Origin: Cercopithifilaria johnstoni
Lineage: Eukaryota; Nematoda; Chromadorea; Rhabditida; Onchocercidae
Direction of reading: 5' to 3'
Length of the DNA: 64,000 nucleotides
Assembly: GCA_916381525.1 (NCBI GenBank)
Contig: CAKAEH010001648.1
Coordinates: 304,614 to 368,613, forward strand
The notes beneath the pieces are model-generated. The model did not search any database. It was not told where the DNA came from and saw nothing but the letters and a program-made list of their open reading frames with translations. The translations under genes were made by a program, and so were the position numbers. Shown here in pieces: positions 12,469-25,507 of this stretch. The number at the start of each line of letters is the position of its first letter. Positions within the stretch are counted from its first letter, which is position 1.

Positions 12469-14266
12469 TTTCTATATTCTTTCGTAATCTGCGTGTAGTC
12501 AACTAATTTTCGTGCTGAGAAAGAGTCCTGCACGAAGAGAGACGAGACGAATAGAGGGATGGACGGTGAGTTACATACGCACATAGATGAATGTGTGCGC
12601 ATATGAGTGTGCATGTCCGTACGTGTACGTGGATACATGTGGGCAAATGCATGTGCATGTGAATGAGTGTGCTTACGTGAGGAAATATGTATGATGGGGA
12701 ATCTGTTGATTTTGAGGTTTCTTGTAGTGTGTAGTATGTTGCGACAAGGTAAGGTTGGATAACAAAGTTGAATGGGTCAGTTGGCTTGTTCCTGACAGAA
12801 TTGTTCTTGATAATGGGTCGCCATGAGAACTCAGGTTTATATCAATCCAAGTGATCTGCAGATCCAAGCCTATTTATATTGATGTGAAATAGTGTCCTTG
12901 CTGATGATTGTATTCCTGTACATGCTATCACTCATGAACACTTGTGATGTTATGACAGAACAGTCATTACTGCATAATGTAAAATATGTCATATCGCGCT
13001 ACTGTACATTGTTGTAGTGAAAATGATGCAGGCCACGTGAATATTCTTCAACATCTATCGCTATTCTAATCTTGCTTTCTTCGTCTTTGTGATCTTTGTG
13101 ATCAGCTGGGACTATTTTTCTGAAGAGGAAAGTATACCTATCGTTGATCTGCTTCTTCAGATGTGCTTTAAATGTAAAGAATTTATAGCGAACATAGATC
13201 TTTCATTACAATTTGAAAAATAAATGGAAATGATGTGCGAGATTCTGGGAGAGGAAATTAGCTAGAGCAAGCTTAGTAGTCTTTTACTAAGCATTCTGCA
13301 TTCCTGCTTTAAATACTTCATTCAATAAAAATTGTCTTTCTTCGACAGAATGTACTCGTTCCCTAGTAGCAGTCTTTTTTTTTTGTGAGTACTGATGTGG
13401 TCCACATTTTTGCTGGATTTGACCCAGTTATTGTGGCAAATGTCTACTCGTCGTTACAAGTAGTTGCGTTATCGTTCTTTTCCAATAATATATATTGTTA
13501 GAATATTAAAAGTGACCAGGAATTTAGGTATTTATGCATATACTCAATGAGAATCATTTTTTTCCCTTTACAGTGCTTCCCTGAGGCACTTCATGTTGGC
13601 ATAATGTCTGTGGTGATTGGAAGAGAATGTAATATTGGAATAAGGTAAGATAGATGATGAAGTAATTAATTGCAAGGTATTTATAGCCTGTGCTATCTCT
13701 TCGGTGACTTCTGCTGGATGCTTGATCTACTTCAATACAACGCCAAACAAGAGGTTCTGTCGATGGTGATATTACCATTCCCACATATCCTTCATTTGGT
13801 GTATTTCTAGATTGTTTTATTGTTCTTCAAAGTAACTGGTTTGCGTGGGATTGCATTTGCACTTTACGCGTTTTCAAGCTTTTACGTGTCCTTCATGTGT
13901 ATTTCACTTATAACGTGCTAATTTTCAGGAGCCTCATTGGAAATTTCGTTTGGAGTCAGTTTTCGGAAACAGACTCTGCAATCGACAGATTTTAAAAACC
14001 TAAGTTTTCCGTAACAGTGTGTTGGAAAGGTTTTTTGCGAGATACTAGGTGTTGCTGTTTGATCTGCATAAGTATTTTCCTTGTATTTAACATGATTAAG
14101 TAATATTTGAGCACTTGTAATAAACACTTGAATATATAGCTGCAGCATAATATACAGAAGGTAAGGATGCATTGTAAAGGATACGTAAATGTCAAGCATA
14201 ATATCTCTTATCTCTCGTGGGTATATCGTTTCTGCCATCATTATGATATCGTATGTTATTATGTTC

Positions 14267-14268
14267 AG
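14267..14268 (+). other. Candidate trans-splice (spliced-leader) acceptor of LSM14
   Basis: The sequence TATGTTCAG ends at 14268, 55 nt before the LSM14 ATG at 14324, with no upstream coding exon. In nematodes such an AG in front of the first coding exon usually receives SL1. It could also be a cis-splice acceptor for a 5' UTR exon. Confidence 0.45.
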
Positions 14269-14323
14269 GGTAGGTAGGGCTTATTCATTGCGTTTTTCAT
14301 TCTGGCTGAATAATTGTGGTATA

Positions 14324-17300
14324 ATGGCACAGCAAACTCCCTATATTGGGAGCAGAATAAGTTTGATTTCCAAATTGGATATACGCTACGAAGGAATATT
14401 ATACACCGTCGATACCAATGAATCAACTATTGCACTTGCCAAAGGTAACTTCTGAATTTCCTATGCAGTATGTGATGATATGCGTGGTCAAGTATTGTTC
14501 CTTCAGTCTGTGCAACTAAAGCCTGTACCGTAACACCAATCAGACGTTAAGTTATCGATCTTATGTGTCGTTAATACCACCGATTACTATATATGGATTA
14601 TTTGCTGCAGTCATTTTACATTAACTGAAGATTGAGACAAGTAAGGAAACTTGACGCATATGCTGATGAGCACTGCCTTCTCAAAAAGATCTGATGAATC
14701 AAATACTATCACAAGTTATTTCCTCTACTAACTAATTAAACTGTGGTTCCTGTCTCCATTGTGACAATCACTTAATTGGTGTTCTTAAAATTTTTCGTGG
14801 TATATATCCAATGTTGCATCACCACTACTGTAAATGTAGCGGCTAAGTCGGAGCGGTTTTTTGTCTTAAGTGATCTATCAGTTGCTACTTTAGACTGTTA
14901 CATTGCTGAAATTGTTTTTCTTCTTACATGATATTTCAGTGCGTTCGTTCGGGACGGAAGACAGACCGACACCAAATCCAGTTGCTGCTCGTGATGACAT
15001 ATATGAATATATTATTTTCAAAGCAACAGACATCAAAGATTTGATTGTATGTGAGACACCAAAACCAGTGCCTCAACTTGCTAGCGGTCTGGCATATGAT
15101 CCGGCCATATTATCGATTTCTTCTGGACGTACGATCCCAATGCATCCATCAGTTCCAAACGTACCTGTAGGTAGCAACATTGTTAGCGCTGGATGTGAGT
15201 TCTTCCTCAATTTGATGTAGAAATTAGGAGTTCAACTTAGTGGTTATATGGTTACATGGTATGAGATCAGTTAGAAAAATAGAAAAGTGGCTTTGTAAAT
15301 TAACCTAGAACAGAATTGGCTTCTCAAAGATAATATATTAATATACCAAGTACAACATCTGATTTCAATGTATTTGAAGCATCGCGTTCTGGCACACCGA
15401 ATCGAATTTCGCCAGCAGAAGATGCGGCACATTCACGTGCTCCTGGTGCTGGGCGCAATCAACATACAGGTTCATTGCCAAATCCGATGCAACCTGTGAC
15501 AGGTACTAAAAATCGTGGTGGTTTCCAGCAACAGATACATCAAGGAGCACTTAATACCGGACGTTAGTATATACATGATTAAAGTTTTGCTGGTGTAGAA
15601 AGGAAGCTTGAGCACACTTTCTGATTGTTTTTCTTTTTTCATTTCACTATTTCACCGAACAATTTAAAAAACTAAATTGAAAAAAACTTTATACGGCTAA
15701 CCTTTTTATTTGGTCGCATAAAGTTTTTTTCAATTTAGTTTTTTTAGTTTTCAAGTAATTGCTTTTTCAATTAGAAAGGAATTATGGTGGTCGAAAATTA
15801 GCACTAGCGCATTATATATACATTAGATTGTGCACAAATTCTAAATCATATTTTCTTGTATACTTTACTATTTTCGTCGAAACGTTAGGATGTCATAGTA
15901 AAAGTGGGCGAAATTCATATTGATTATCACTGTCTCGATGCGCTTACTTTTTAATACTTTCATGCTGATTAAGGTACAGTATGATTGCTTTTTTTTCCCT
16001 TTATTCACTCCCAAGTATATCTTAATCATTTTTATTGTGTAATTTCAAATGTAACTTTTTTACTCCACTGTGAATGTTGTTGCTGTTATGGAAATGGGTA
16101 GCCAGTGAGTTGCTTCAGGCAGCTTTGGCAATTGTTTTCAAAGCTGTAAGATATTTCGAATTTCAGGACAGCAGAATTATCCAAGTGTTGGTGGAATTTA
16201 TCAGGGAACCTACGGACGAGGTGGGCAGCAGAATAATTATCGTGACAGTCGCGGAAGTTTTTTCGGTCGTGGAAGTAGTGTAAATTATCAGCGCGGCGGA
16301 GGAGGTCATCGTGGTGGGATAAGTGGCAAGCCGCAATCGAAAGAGAAGCTGAAGTTTGAAAGTGACTACGATTTCGAGAAGGCCAATGAGCAATTTCAGG
16401 AAACGCTGAATCATATCAGTCTCGATCTTAAGAAGACCAAACTGGAGGGTTTGTTATTGTGCAGTAAGGAGTGAGAGTTGCATAGTACCTTCTGTATAGT
16501 ATTAATATTCGGTTAGTGGCAATTTTTTTGTTCAAGTTTATGCACCTTTTTGGAAGTTGTACCATCATTTCGTCAGCAATCAAATTCATTTATCTGAGGC
16601 GAAAATAACGAATGCTTGATTTTGGACACATAATTCTTTTCACATATTGCTTGTTACCCTCTGTGTTATTATTTACTATAATATTTAAAAAAAGTCATAT
16701 CGTAGCAAGTGAAGTACCGTTTCCAACAATACCGGCCATTACTGGACTAACTGACAGGCCAATCAATTTTTAGTTATTTCTTGTTTAAATTTTTTAACGT
16801 TCAATTTTGGTAAATCAAAGCCAACATTATGTCGTATTTAACAAGCCCTGTACTATTTATGGTCACTTTATTCGTATAGTCTTTTCGTTATTCAAGATTT
16901 TTTTTATTCATGTTCCATTATAACAGTTAGTATTCATTGCTAAATAGTAAGTTTTAAAAAGACACTTTCTTTAAATATGCATGAGAGTGATGTAGGGAGG
17001 TCCATAGTTTTTCATTTTTCGTTTTTTGATTTTTTTTAGATGGAAGTAAGAAGTCAGTAACGGGATCTGATGCTGGTTCAGATGTTGTCGAAGAAGAGAT
17101 CGCTGAAAATGGCCAGGAGGAGCAGGAAAAGCGGTACTACGATAAAAGCTCATCATTTTTCGATCGAATTTCTTGTGAAGCACTTGAAAAACAGGAAGGG
17201 TATGTTCACGCACGTTTTTCAATTTTTGTTGTTCTTATTACTATTTTGTCGTTGTAAATAAACTATGGGTTTTTCGAGTGATCTTCGAAATGTGTGACTC

Positions 17301-18013
17301 AAAAATTGCTATTGTGTTATAGAAAACCACGTACGGACTGGAGAAAAGAGCGTGAAACCAATCAAGAGACATTTGGGCACTCTGCAGTGCGCTCACTTAC
17401 ATATCGCCGTCCTCGAGGATTCATGGGTGTACGTGGCGGCCGTGGTGGGCACATGAGTAGTAATTATCGTTACAATTCTGGTAAGCCTTAATATTTACGT
17501 AGCACTGCGGAGCACTGCTACTTTTGCGCGCTATACATTAGATTGTTAATGCTTATGGTTAATTTAGTGTATATGGCTTCATTTCTGTCTTAACTACGCT
17601 CCTATTTTATTTTATTACGAAACTGGTAAATATAGATGGTTTAAGCCTAGCTTATTTTATTAAAATTTAACTTATTAAAATTTGTTTATAACTTATTAAA
17701 ATTTGTTCCATTTTTCTCAAGACCCATGATTAAGGCTCGCCAAAGATTCCTTGCTTTTTATTCACGCCTCAGGGTGATTGGAAACTTTCTTCGTGAAGAA
17801 AGGAACCGTATGAATCAGGACAAAGTGAAGTCCGTAAAAGTCATTTCCAGTTATGATTTACTAACTGGATTGGAACTCGGTTGTTTTAGATGTAAGTATA
17901 CTTTTTTAGGCTACAATTACGGAAATCAGCAACGAAGTACTTACGGCAATTTCCACAATAATTACAATCGTCGAAGCAATTATCGTAATAGCACCAGTTA
18001 TTCTGGTCAGTAA
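14324..18013 (+). CDS. car-1: LSM14 / CAR-1 / Trailer hitch RNA-granule protein
   Basis: Seven exons join in phase: 14324-14444, 14940-15194, 15380-15562, 16167-16448, 17040-17199, 17323-17480, 17910-18013, giving 420 residues. Residues 1-80 form the N-terminal LSm domain (starts MAQQTPYIGSRISLISKLDI; later VRSFGTEDRP). The middle is Ser/Pro/Gly-rich with Arg-Gly runs. The FDF box is in exon 4 (YDFEKANEQFQE), the FFD box in exon 5 (YYDKSSSFFDRISCEALE), the TFG box in exon 6 (ERETNQETFG), followed by RGG (VRGGRGG) and a Tyr/Asn/Gly tail. Domain order and length match LSM14/CAR-1, a P-body and germ-granule protein that binds DDX6/CGH-1 and represses mRNA translation. The 5' edge of exon 3 is the weakest junction: an in-frame open stretch starts already near 15351, but only the AG at 15379 keeps phase with the strong donor at 15195. 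Confidence 0.95.
15666..15744. repeat. Perfect 27-bp inverted repeat with 25-nt loop in an LSM14 intron
   Basis: Left arm 15666-15692 and right arm 15718-15744 are exact reverse complements, with core CTAAATTG and A-runs of equal length on both sides. The loop is 15693-15717. It lies in the intron between exons 3 and 4 of LSM14. It could be a short foldback element, or a strong RNA hairpin in the pre-mRNA. No target-site duplication is obvious. Confidence 0.9.
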
Positions 18014-20067
18014 ATAGAGTAGGCTGGGATGAGCAGATGTGTCATTTCCTTTATGTTACAGACTGACTATTGTTTCTTTATTTTTAGTTATGGTTATAAT
18101 TTGTTATTATCTCAAAAATTTTTCCTGAAAGTTCCTTTCTTCCTTATCATTTCTTCATGTTTCATTTCAACTTGACAAAATTCTTGCGATTTCCTTTTTT
18201 TTTGAAATTGATATTTTGTGTTTGACGGGAAGGAGGAGAAAAGTAGGAAGTCTGTGTTTTTTCTCCTAGAAAGAATATATTATGATCTTAAGGAGTTGTC
18301 TAAATGGAGACTTTAAGAGATTATTAGATATTATGAGAAAAAAATGATTTGAACAAGCTTGAAAACTGACAAATCGACTTCGTGTAAGTGATCATTCATA
18401 TAGTTAAATATTATTGGTCCTGAAAGATTTATAGTTTAATTTTAATTTGTCAAGTGGAGCACTAGTAATAAGTAGAAAGTCATTAACCTGATAAGGGGGT
18501 TAGTTCAAGATCAAGCTCTTTTTTTAATAATTTTGATAGCGGCAGACATTTCCCCTACGAGAATATTAGTGAAGTCTGTTCACATCTGCTTTGTCGATGC
18601 AATGTATGCACGTATTTGCGTTCGCACACGCGATTTTGTATGGTATTATTTGTGAGAATATTTTTGAAAACGATCAGTACATTTGTTTTATGTTTGTTTC
18701 CTCAGAGTTTTTTTGGTGCATAATTTTATGAATTTATTTTTTGCAAAACAAATGGCCAGCATTTTCTTTACCATTTCTTGGATAACATTGCACTTCTCGT
18801 TTTGATACGTTGTTATCAGTTCCGAATATATGGCACATTCGATTATTTTGCTGTAAGAGGTGTGGCTATTTTCCTCAGATCTGCGTCCAATGGTTTGTTG
18901 TAAATTGTTTCTGCTTCAAGTTCCTCACAGTCACATCCATGTGAATGCATCGTTCGCTCTGTGCCGTACAGTGGCACATATTTAGAAAAGGTTTTATCGA
19001 TATGATATACTTTACTGTAGCTAATAAAATTTTTTTTACACACTACTTCGAATTCCGTAGTAATCACAGATGAAAAGTTCTTTCAGTTTTGATAATATAT
19101 TTCAGTCCGCTGTCGGCATTAAAATAATGATCAGCTTTTGTAAATAGTTAAGTCATATAGTTATGTTAATATGGATTAGATAAAGGAACGAAAATGTTCA
19201 TTTTGTGATTTAATTCAATTCGTGTCATTCAAAATATTCGAACCTTGAGTGGCTAAGAAGCCGAATGGTTTCGATATATTGAGCTTTGCGAAAGATTCAC
19301 TAACTAGCAGCACGATGTTCCTTTATGTCCCTTAATTTTTAAAAAAGATGTGGAAAGTTGTACGGTGAATGTTCAATACAGTCCTTTTTTAAAACAGTGA
19401 CACTATTAAATGGGAACGGTGAAGATAAATGATGTGGTGAAATTGGGAAGACTCTAATGATGACGTGGTGAAAGTGGAACTTTCGAAGTTGATAGAGCTA
19501 AGAGTGTAACTATCTGAAAAAAGTTTCAGTCGACATGGTAGCTTTTTGATATGAAACAGTGATACGGAGCATGGATTCGTCTGAAGGGCTAACCGTTGAT
19601 TCGCTCACAGCGAAAATCATTCTTTTTTGCTGCGGAATTTCTCTGAAATCATTGGAATAAATCAGTGCGAGAAATAGATGCAATGATGAAAACAGGCGAT
19701 GAAATCACTTCTTGTTGTATTCGTTGCCCATTTCTTCAGCGCACTTCACTATCCCTTCGTTCTACCTTCATCTTCCTCATATCTCCACTAGACATGGAGG
19801 CATTTGCCATCGCTCGTTCGGTGATATGCTTAATAGTGATTTGTTTATTTTATTTCATATTGAATCTTTATCACAAAATCTTCTCTCATTGTGCAAACTA
19901 ATATCAGTCTTCATAAAAGCGACATTCTAGCTCAGAACTCAAAATTCAAATTGGCCTGTAAACATTCAAACCTGAAGGAAACAATTCTGATTCGATAGTG
20001 AAAAACCAATTTCTAAATTTCAACTAAGGCTTTGCAAACAATATTTATTGTCGATATTCTTTTGAAT
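18014..20067. other. Interval between LSM14 and innexin
   Basis: About 2 kb: LSM14 3' UTR plus intergenic DNA. There is one coding-like minus-strand open frame at 18843-19067 (74 codons, starting with ATG, no recognised motif, no exon partners). I call nothing here. Confidence 0.5.
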
Positions 20068-23000
20068 ATGGATAAACTGTCGATAGTGATCGAATCGCTG
20101 ACAAAACCGCGATATGAGGAGGATTCCATCGATCGGTTGAATTATCATATTACCACATTTATACTGCTCATTGCGGCATTCACAATAATAGCCAAGGTTT
20201 CTTAGTTAATTTTATTAATTGCAATGATCCGTTTCCCAAATTCACAATAATATACAGGAGAGCGGTGCGTCCTTTATTGTATGCCCCTTTAACTACCGTC
20301 ATCAAAATAAAAGATGAAATCTTTCAAAAGAGTCTGAGAGCAATCTTTACAATCCAATTCTGCATTCATTCAACAAGGCATACTGCGATGAAGAAGAAAG
20401 AAATCTGGTTCATCTTCTTTCCTCTCAATTTTCCAATTTCTTTCATCATTTATTTATTTGGAGCAATCAACTCTCATTCCTTTATTCCTTTTTAGTGATA
20501 ATTATTATTTGCAAGAGTTACTACTATAAGTAGCTAGGCTTACACATTCACGTATTTGATATCTTTCCCTAAAACATCGGAATTCTATCAGAACGTTGCA
20601 AACGAGCAAGTATTCCAATGATTTATGTTATTGTAATGCAGAAATTTTCTCCTCTTGGGACATTTTCCCTTTTCCGTTTTCGGATTCAACACTAAATATA
20701 TCTACCGTATCCGGTCAATGAGTGCCGACTATTCATTCTGTTTACTTGTATCGTCACCATTTCTAAATATTTCTCACTTTCTGGTGCTTTATTTTTATAA
20801 CCTCAAATGCTTTTTCTTACTCATCCCTATAGGTTTTACTTATACTTTTGCCAACTACGGTAGTGATAAGTGACATCGTTTTTACAATCATTAATTTCAC
20901 TTAAACATATCCCACCCGTTAAGCAGAGAAAACGAAGGTAAATTTGCTGAGAGGAAGATGGAAGAGAGAGATTAGGATGAAAAGCTTATGCATGTCACCT
21001 TCTTTCAAAGCATGAGGAAAGAGTCACTTCATGCCACATTTTACTAACCTTTTACAGTAATGTCTTATTACAAAAGATGCCGAAATACTATTTACTAATT
21101 TGAAAGGTAAGTAAGGTTCTGTTTTGTGATTCTATAATGATAGATTAAGATAGAGAATCTGATTCAAATGAAGCAAATATGTCGAGCGGGAATCTGTGGT
21201 TTGATTCATAAATGAAGAGCCGTTTCAAAGGTTTTAACGAGCTTTTAATAAGTCATAGAAGACCAGTGAAATATGGGAAGGGTTTTAAAACGGATGGTAC
21301 TGAGTAAAACTTCAAGTCGATTAAATTTAACTGATGTGAAATAAATGCAATTGAATCGATCAAAACCATGAGGTCTTAATCGAATTGTTGGAAGTTAAAA
21401 GTTCAGAATTTGCTAGACTTTGATGGCTTGAAGATTGAATTTTGGAGGAATATGGAGGTGACCCGATTCAGTGTTGGTTGCCTGCCGAGTTAGCCTCACA
21501 AAAATCATGGGAACAATATGCGGAGGACTACTGTTTTATCGAGAATACCTATTACATTCCGTTGGAACAAAATATGCCACAAAGTGACAAGCACCGTGAC
21601 GAGAAACTTATCACTTATTATCAAGTAATAATTTTTTTATTCCTCAATAATCGTATTGTGATATAGACAGGATGTCGTATCTGATATGATATTAACTTGT
21701 GAACTGCTTTAGTGGGTACCATTCACGCTAATGTTGCAAGCAATGTTATTCATAATACCTCATATCTTCTGGAGAATGCTCAACTGGACTTCAAGTTCGT
21801 TTTTTACATGGAATTCTATTCTACTTTCCATCTTTCTATTCAAATGGTCAAGTCAAAGAAAATGAGGAAATTTCATTACTTCCTTAAATTATTCTCAGTT
21901 CTCTTGCAGACGTGCAAACGCGTGCAGTGATATCAATGACGGACAGTGTACGTCATATGGATCCTTGCAGTGATGAGGCGCATGATACCGTTGATGCCAT
22001 TGCCAGTCATATCTATCACGCTGACAAATCCACCAAGCATTTGCATAAAATATTACAGAATAGTAATTTGCTTGTCATCTTTACAAGGTACCATACAGAA
22101 CATTGGTTTGGAATGGCAGATATCCTGAAATGATCAAGTTCGCTGGTAACACATTATAACTGATGAAACAGGAAAGAGTTTTCTTCAGTAGTGCTTAGGA
22201 TTAACTTATCAAGCTGATATTTCTTGCTTAAGTTTTGGAAGAGAACGTGCCCTCAGTATGACTTAACGGATTTGCGATGCATGGCCGTATGAGTAGCTCG
22301 TTTTCTGAAACAAATCTGTCTGATTAATGCAAATTTTCAGGACTTTCACACAGTCTTATCTCAGTACAATCTATCTAATAACCAAATTGTTATTCATAAC
22401 AAATGCAACGGTTCAGGTCAGAGCAGAAAGCATTTTTCTTCATTTTATTTCATTTCATTTAATATCATTTGAAATTCCTTTAACCATTCTAATAATAGCG
22501 GTATTGCGGCCTAGAAATTTATCGGATTTCAGTTTTGGTTAGTGTCACTTTATTTGGGCGGAAACGGATATGATCTGACGAAAGCACTGATAAAACAACA
22601 AACCTGGCAAAGTACCGGTCTTTTCCCAAGGGTTACTATGTGCGATTTTAAGGTTCGCCTTCTTACAGGAGTATTATAAAAAGAGTGTACAAAGTAGTAT
22701 GCTACGGACCAGTTGACGTCATCAGAAGGAAAAGAACGATGAAGTTGAGAATTTCAGATTCGTGTTATGGGCAACGTACACCACCATACTATCCAATGCG
22801 TCCTGATGGCGAATATGTTCAACGAGAAGATATACATCGCTCTGTGGTGGTGGCTACTCATCATAATAATCTTGACAGCTATCAATTTCCTCTACTGGCT
22901 CTATGTCCTTAATTCGATCACTTCAAGTTATCGATTTCTAATTCGACTCGTCAGACTTGGTGTTAGTTTAGCACAAGTTAGATGATTGGGCATAGCTATA

Positions 23001-23233
23001 TGTGCGCACCCGTCGCAATACAGATGACATTTAACATTCGTGTTTAAGTTCATTTGATGTTAGTTGATTTTTAGCAGCCGCAAGAAGAAATGACAAGCCA
23101 TCTTACACAGATGTTCGTTGAGCAGTTTGTCGGTGACACAACATTGGTTTTAAGGTTGGTGACGCAAAACACCAGCGAACTAGTTGCAAGTAACGTCGCC
23201 GCCCGCTTATTTGACATTTTTGCCAAAAGGTAA
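20068..23233 (+). CDS. Innexin (gap-junction channel subunit)
   Basis: Eight exons join in phase: 20068-20196, 21448-21624, 21713-21794, 21910-22087, 22341-22416, 22533-22652, 22758-22976, 23075-23233, giving 379 residues. Four membrane segments: about 27-43 (DRLNYHITTFILLIAAFTII), 103-125 after the family motif YYQWVPF (split by an intron), 192-222 (TQSYLSTIYLITKLLF), and 279-302 (IYIALWWWLLIIIILTAINF). Extracellular loop 1 has Cys52 and Cys72 (IQCWLPAE, WEQYAEDYCF). Loop 2 has Cys251 and Cys268 (FPRVTMCDF, HTIQCVLMANMFNEK). Innexins have two Cys per loop, so the set is complete. The protein assembles into invertebrate gap-junction channels or hemichannels in the plasma membrane. Intron 1 is 1.25 kb. 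Exon 2 begins after a GAG acceptor. Paralog identity within the large nematode innexin family cannot be read from here. Confidence 0.95.
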
Positions 23234-24634
23234 AGTAGCAGCACATTTCCGGACACTATTCGTGAACTCAAATTTCACTCCAATGTTTTGGAATACAATT
23301 CCTTAAAGGCAGAACAATCTCTTTTTTGCCTTCTTACGAAGTCAATGCATTAAATTATCTTCTGTTTAGTGTCTAGATAGAAAAAAATGCGATAGTAAGT
23401 CCGCAAGTTTACCACTCTTCGGTATTCCTGATTCCGATACTCTTCGCTTCCTCAACGTTTATTAGAATAACGATGTATATGCTTTTGTGATCAACATGCT
23501 ATTGTTTAACGTACCATGTTTAGAGAGATTAGATCCTTACAGCACAGAAGTGAGCCAACATCTTTGCTGTTATAATACAGTACCTCTACCCATGTAAGCA
23601 GGTAGCTCTTATGCTGAAGCCATTAAGTAAATCAGTATCGCCGGCAAAAATAAGCGCTACTTTTTCCACTTTACGTCGTTGTTTCAAAAAAGATATCTAA
23701 TTTTATTTTTAAAATAATTTCCATCGGGGATTGTCTGTCCGTTAACCTGCTCTCTCAACTGTCTGTCCATTTATAATTTTCATGTCATCTGACACAGCCT
23801 GGCCATCTCTATGCTAAATTTATCAGGATAACACTGCAATTCAACCACCTCTTCAAGGAAGTGAAAATTTAATGGTGAAGGACTAAAGAGTGCTTTATGA
23901 TAGAGCTGTTGCAGTGTGGAAAACCGACAGAAGAGTTGTTGCAATGAAGGAAAACCCCGACAAGACCTAAAAACGGCCCTTTCAACATCAGCGTCGTCTC
24001 CCATACTATCAGAGGCAATAATACCATGAAACAATAACTCCGGCAACATTTGACCTCAGTTTTGTATCATTCCTTTCCCAAATTTCATCTTCCCTTCAGA
24101 TATGTTCTCGGTTGCATTTTCAAATGAACTGTCCAATTTTTTGAATATTGAAATCGAGAAATATTGCAAGATATTTTTATTTTTTTATGAATCTCTTTGT
24201 TGCTTTATTCTGAATATCCACATTCCAGCTTCTGTTCATCCTTACATCATATTATCTCCGAAAAAGTACCCTTAACTATTTGCCTGAATATTTCAAATGC
24301 GCTTCATGACTCAGAGCATTTCCAACAGTACTACATAGATATTTAACAATGGATGGAGAAAACCGAATAGAAAATGAAGCCAAAGTTGACGAAAGCCTGG
24401 ATTACATTAGATTTAGTTTAGCACCATTAGAGATAGACTTGGTGATAGGGTAATGCAACGAATTGAAGTTCTTGCTCGCCGGGAAGACATAAAGGTATTA
24501 GTGTTATTGCACACATCCAGAGACAGGGATACATGAGAATATGAAACTTTACAAAGTGAAATTGACAAATTAAAATGCGATATATCCAACATTTTCTTAA
24601 TTCTTTCATTTTGCCAAAATATATGTCGTGAAAT

Positions 24635-24889
24635 AATACGAGAAAGTACCAAAAATGGGACTTAAAAAGAGGGAAACCCGCAATATGAGCAATAATAACA
24701 GTGAAAAGTATGAGCGGGAATGCGCGGTGTGTTAAGAGATTTAATTTAAAAGCATGGGTATCACATACGGACATTCATAGGGCTCACGGATTAGCACGGG
24801 CAATTTCGATCAAATATCATCAATAATTATAATAATAGATAATACAAGAAAGTATCAAAAATGGGATTTAAAGAGAGAGAAACCCGCAG
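24635..24889. repeat. Diverged direct repeat, about 50 bp, two copies
   Basis: 24635-24683 and 24841-24889 share a pattern: AATAC, then AGAAAGTA, CAAAAATGGGA, TTAAA, and GAAACCCGCA, with a few substitutions. The copies are in the same orientation about 200 bp apart, in non-coding DNA. Possibly remnants of a dispersed element. Confidence 0.7.
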
Positions 24890-25416
24890 AAGAAGCCAAA
24901 GTGTATTTCAGAATTCCGATCTGCCGAGATGTGGTAGCCAGTGTAGGAAATTACACAGTTGTCATCTGACTACTATTACGAAATGCAAGTTTTGGTAAAA
25001 TAATGAAAACAAGACAGAAGATAGAGACTTCAGTCATTTCCGCCCTCTGTTATTTGAGTAAATCACGCTGTGCAACACGGCATGCTCTACCACGTCGAAT
25101 CATTTGTTGATGCACAAGTTGCAGTCAGTGTTATACGTTGGTGAAGTATGTTATGCCAATTAGAAAAGTTAGACAATATGTTATATCAATATATGGATAG
25201 CGGTTTCAGAGCAAAAATCAACCTTCCCTCTTGAATTGTTGCAAATTTAAGCCAAATTTGCACTTTCTACACTAATAAAAAAATATGCAGAATCACAGAA
25301 TACATTAATAAATTATTAATTATAAAAATGACTAAAATGAAGCAGGACAATTGCGGATACGAGAAAATGAATAGAACGTTTAAGTAAGGCTTTGTCTAAG
25401 TCAAAAATTCCTAGAA

Positions 25417-25422
25417 TTTATT
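25417..25422 (-). other. Candidate polyadenylation signal for dapk-1
   Basis: TTTATT on the plus strand reads AATAAA on the minus strand, 417 nt after the dapk-1 stop. It lies beyond the diverged terminal-exon copy, so that copy would be inside the 3' UTR if this signal is used. Confidence 0.3.
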
Positions 25423-25441
25423 AGTATAATAGGTCCCATTA

Positions 25442-25507
25442 CTATCGTGAATGACTTGAGGCAGAAGGTGAATCAGTGTTCGACAGTGTTTACAAAATCA
25501 TACCCGA
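25442..25507 (-). pseudogene. Diverged copy of the dapk-1 terminal exon 3' end
   Basis: These 66 bases align without a gap to 25839-25904, the last 66 bases of dapk-1 coding sequence; I count 49 identities. The stop TAG, the serine-rich end (…SASxxSR) and the frame are kept, but a TAA interrupts it 17 codons before the end. The homology does not extend to the 5' half of the exon, and no acceptor is evident. It looks like a decayed duplicate, or tail of an old alternative last exon. Confidence 0.65.

Larger units (their letters stand above)
10442..14267. other. Gene-poor interval before LSM14
   Basis: About 3.8 kb. It holds ATT/TCA-rich low-complexity sequence at about 11560-11690, a TG/CA-rich patch at 12580-12670, a possible retroelement remnant at 12364-12468 (minus), and two short coding-like stretches: 11028-11106 (frame containing GTHFLTAHDEIFYERRPA) and 11227-11315 (frame containing KHDKLCLNQLPQLLIRYLD). 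The last two do not join in phase, so I do not call a gene. Confidence 0.5.

Noticed and set aside
12580..12670. TG/CA-rich patch as a microsatellite
   Set aside because: It is irregular mixed TG/CA sequence without a pure repeat unit.
18843..19067. 74-codon minus-strand frame with protein-like composition
   Set aside because: No recognised motif, no neighbouring exons on that strand, and it lies in the probable LSM14 3' region.
23780..24049. 89-codon minus frame as extra dapk-1 3' exon
   Set aside because: dapk-1 already ends with a DAPK-like Ser/Thr-rich tail at 25839 and the frame has no domain likeness.
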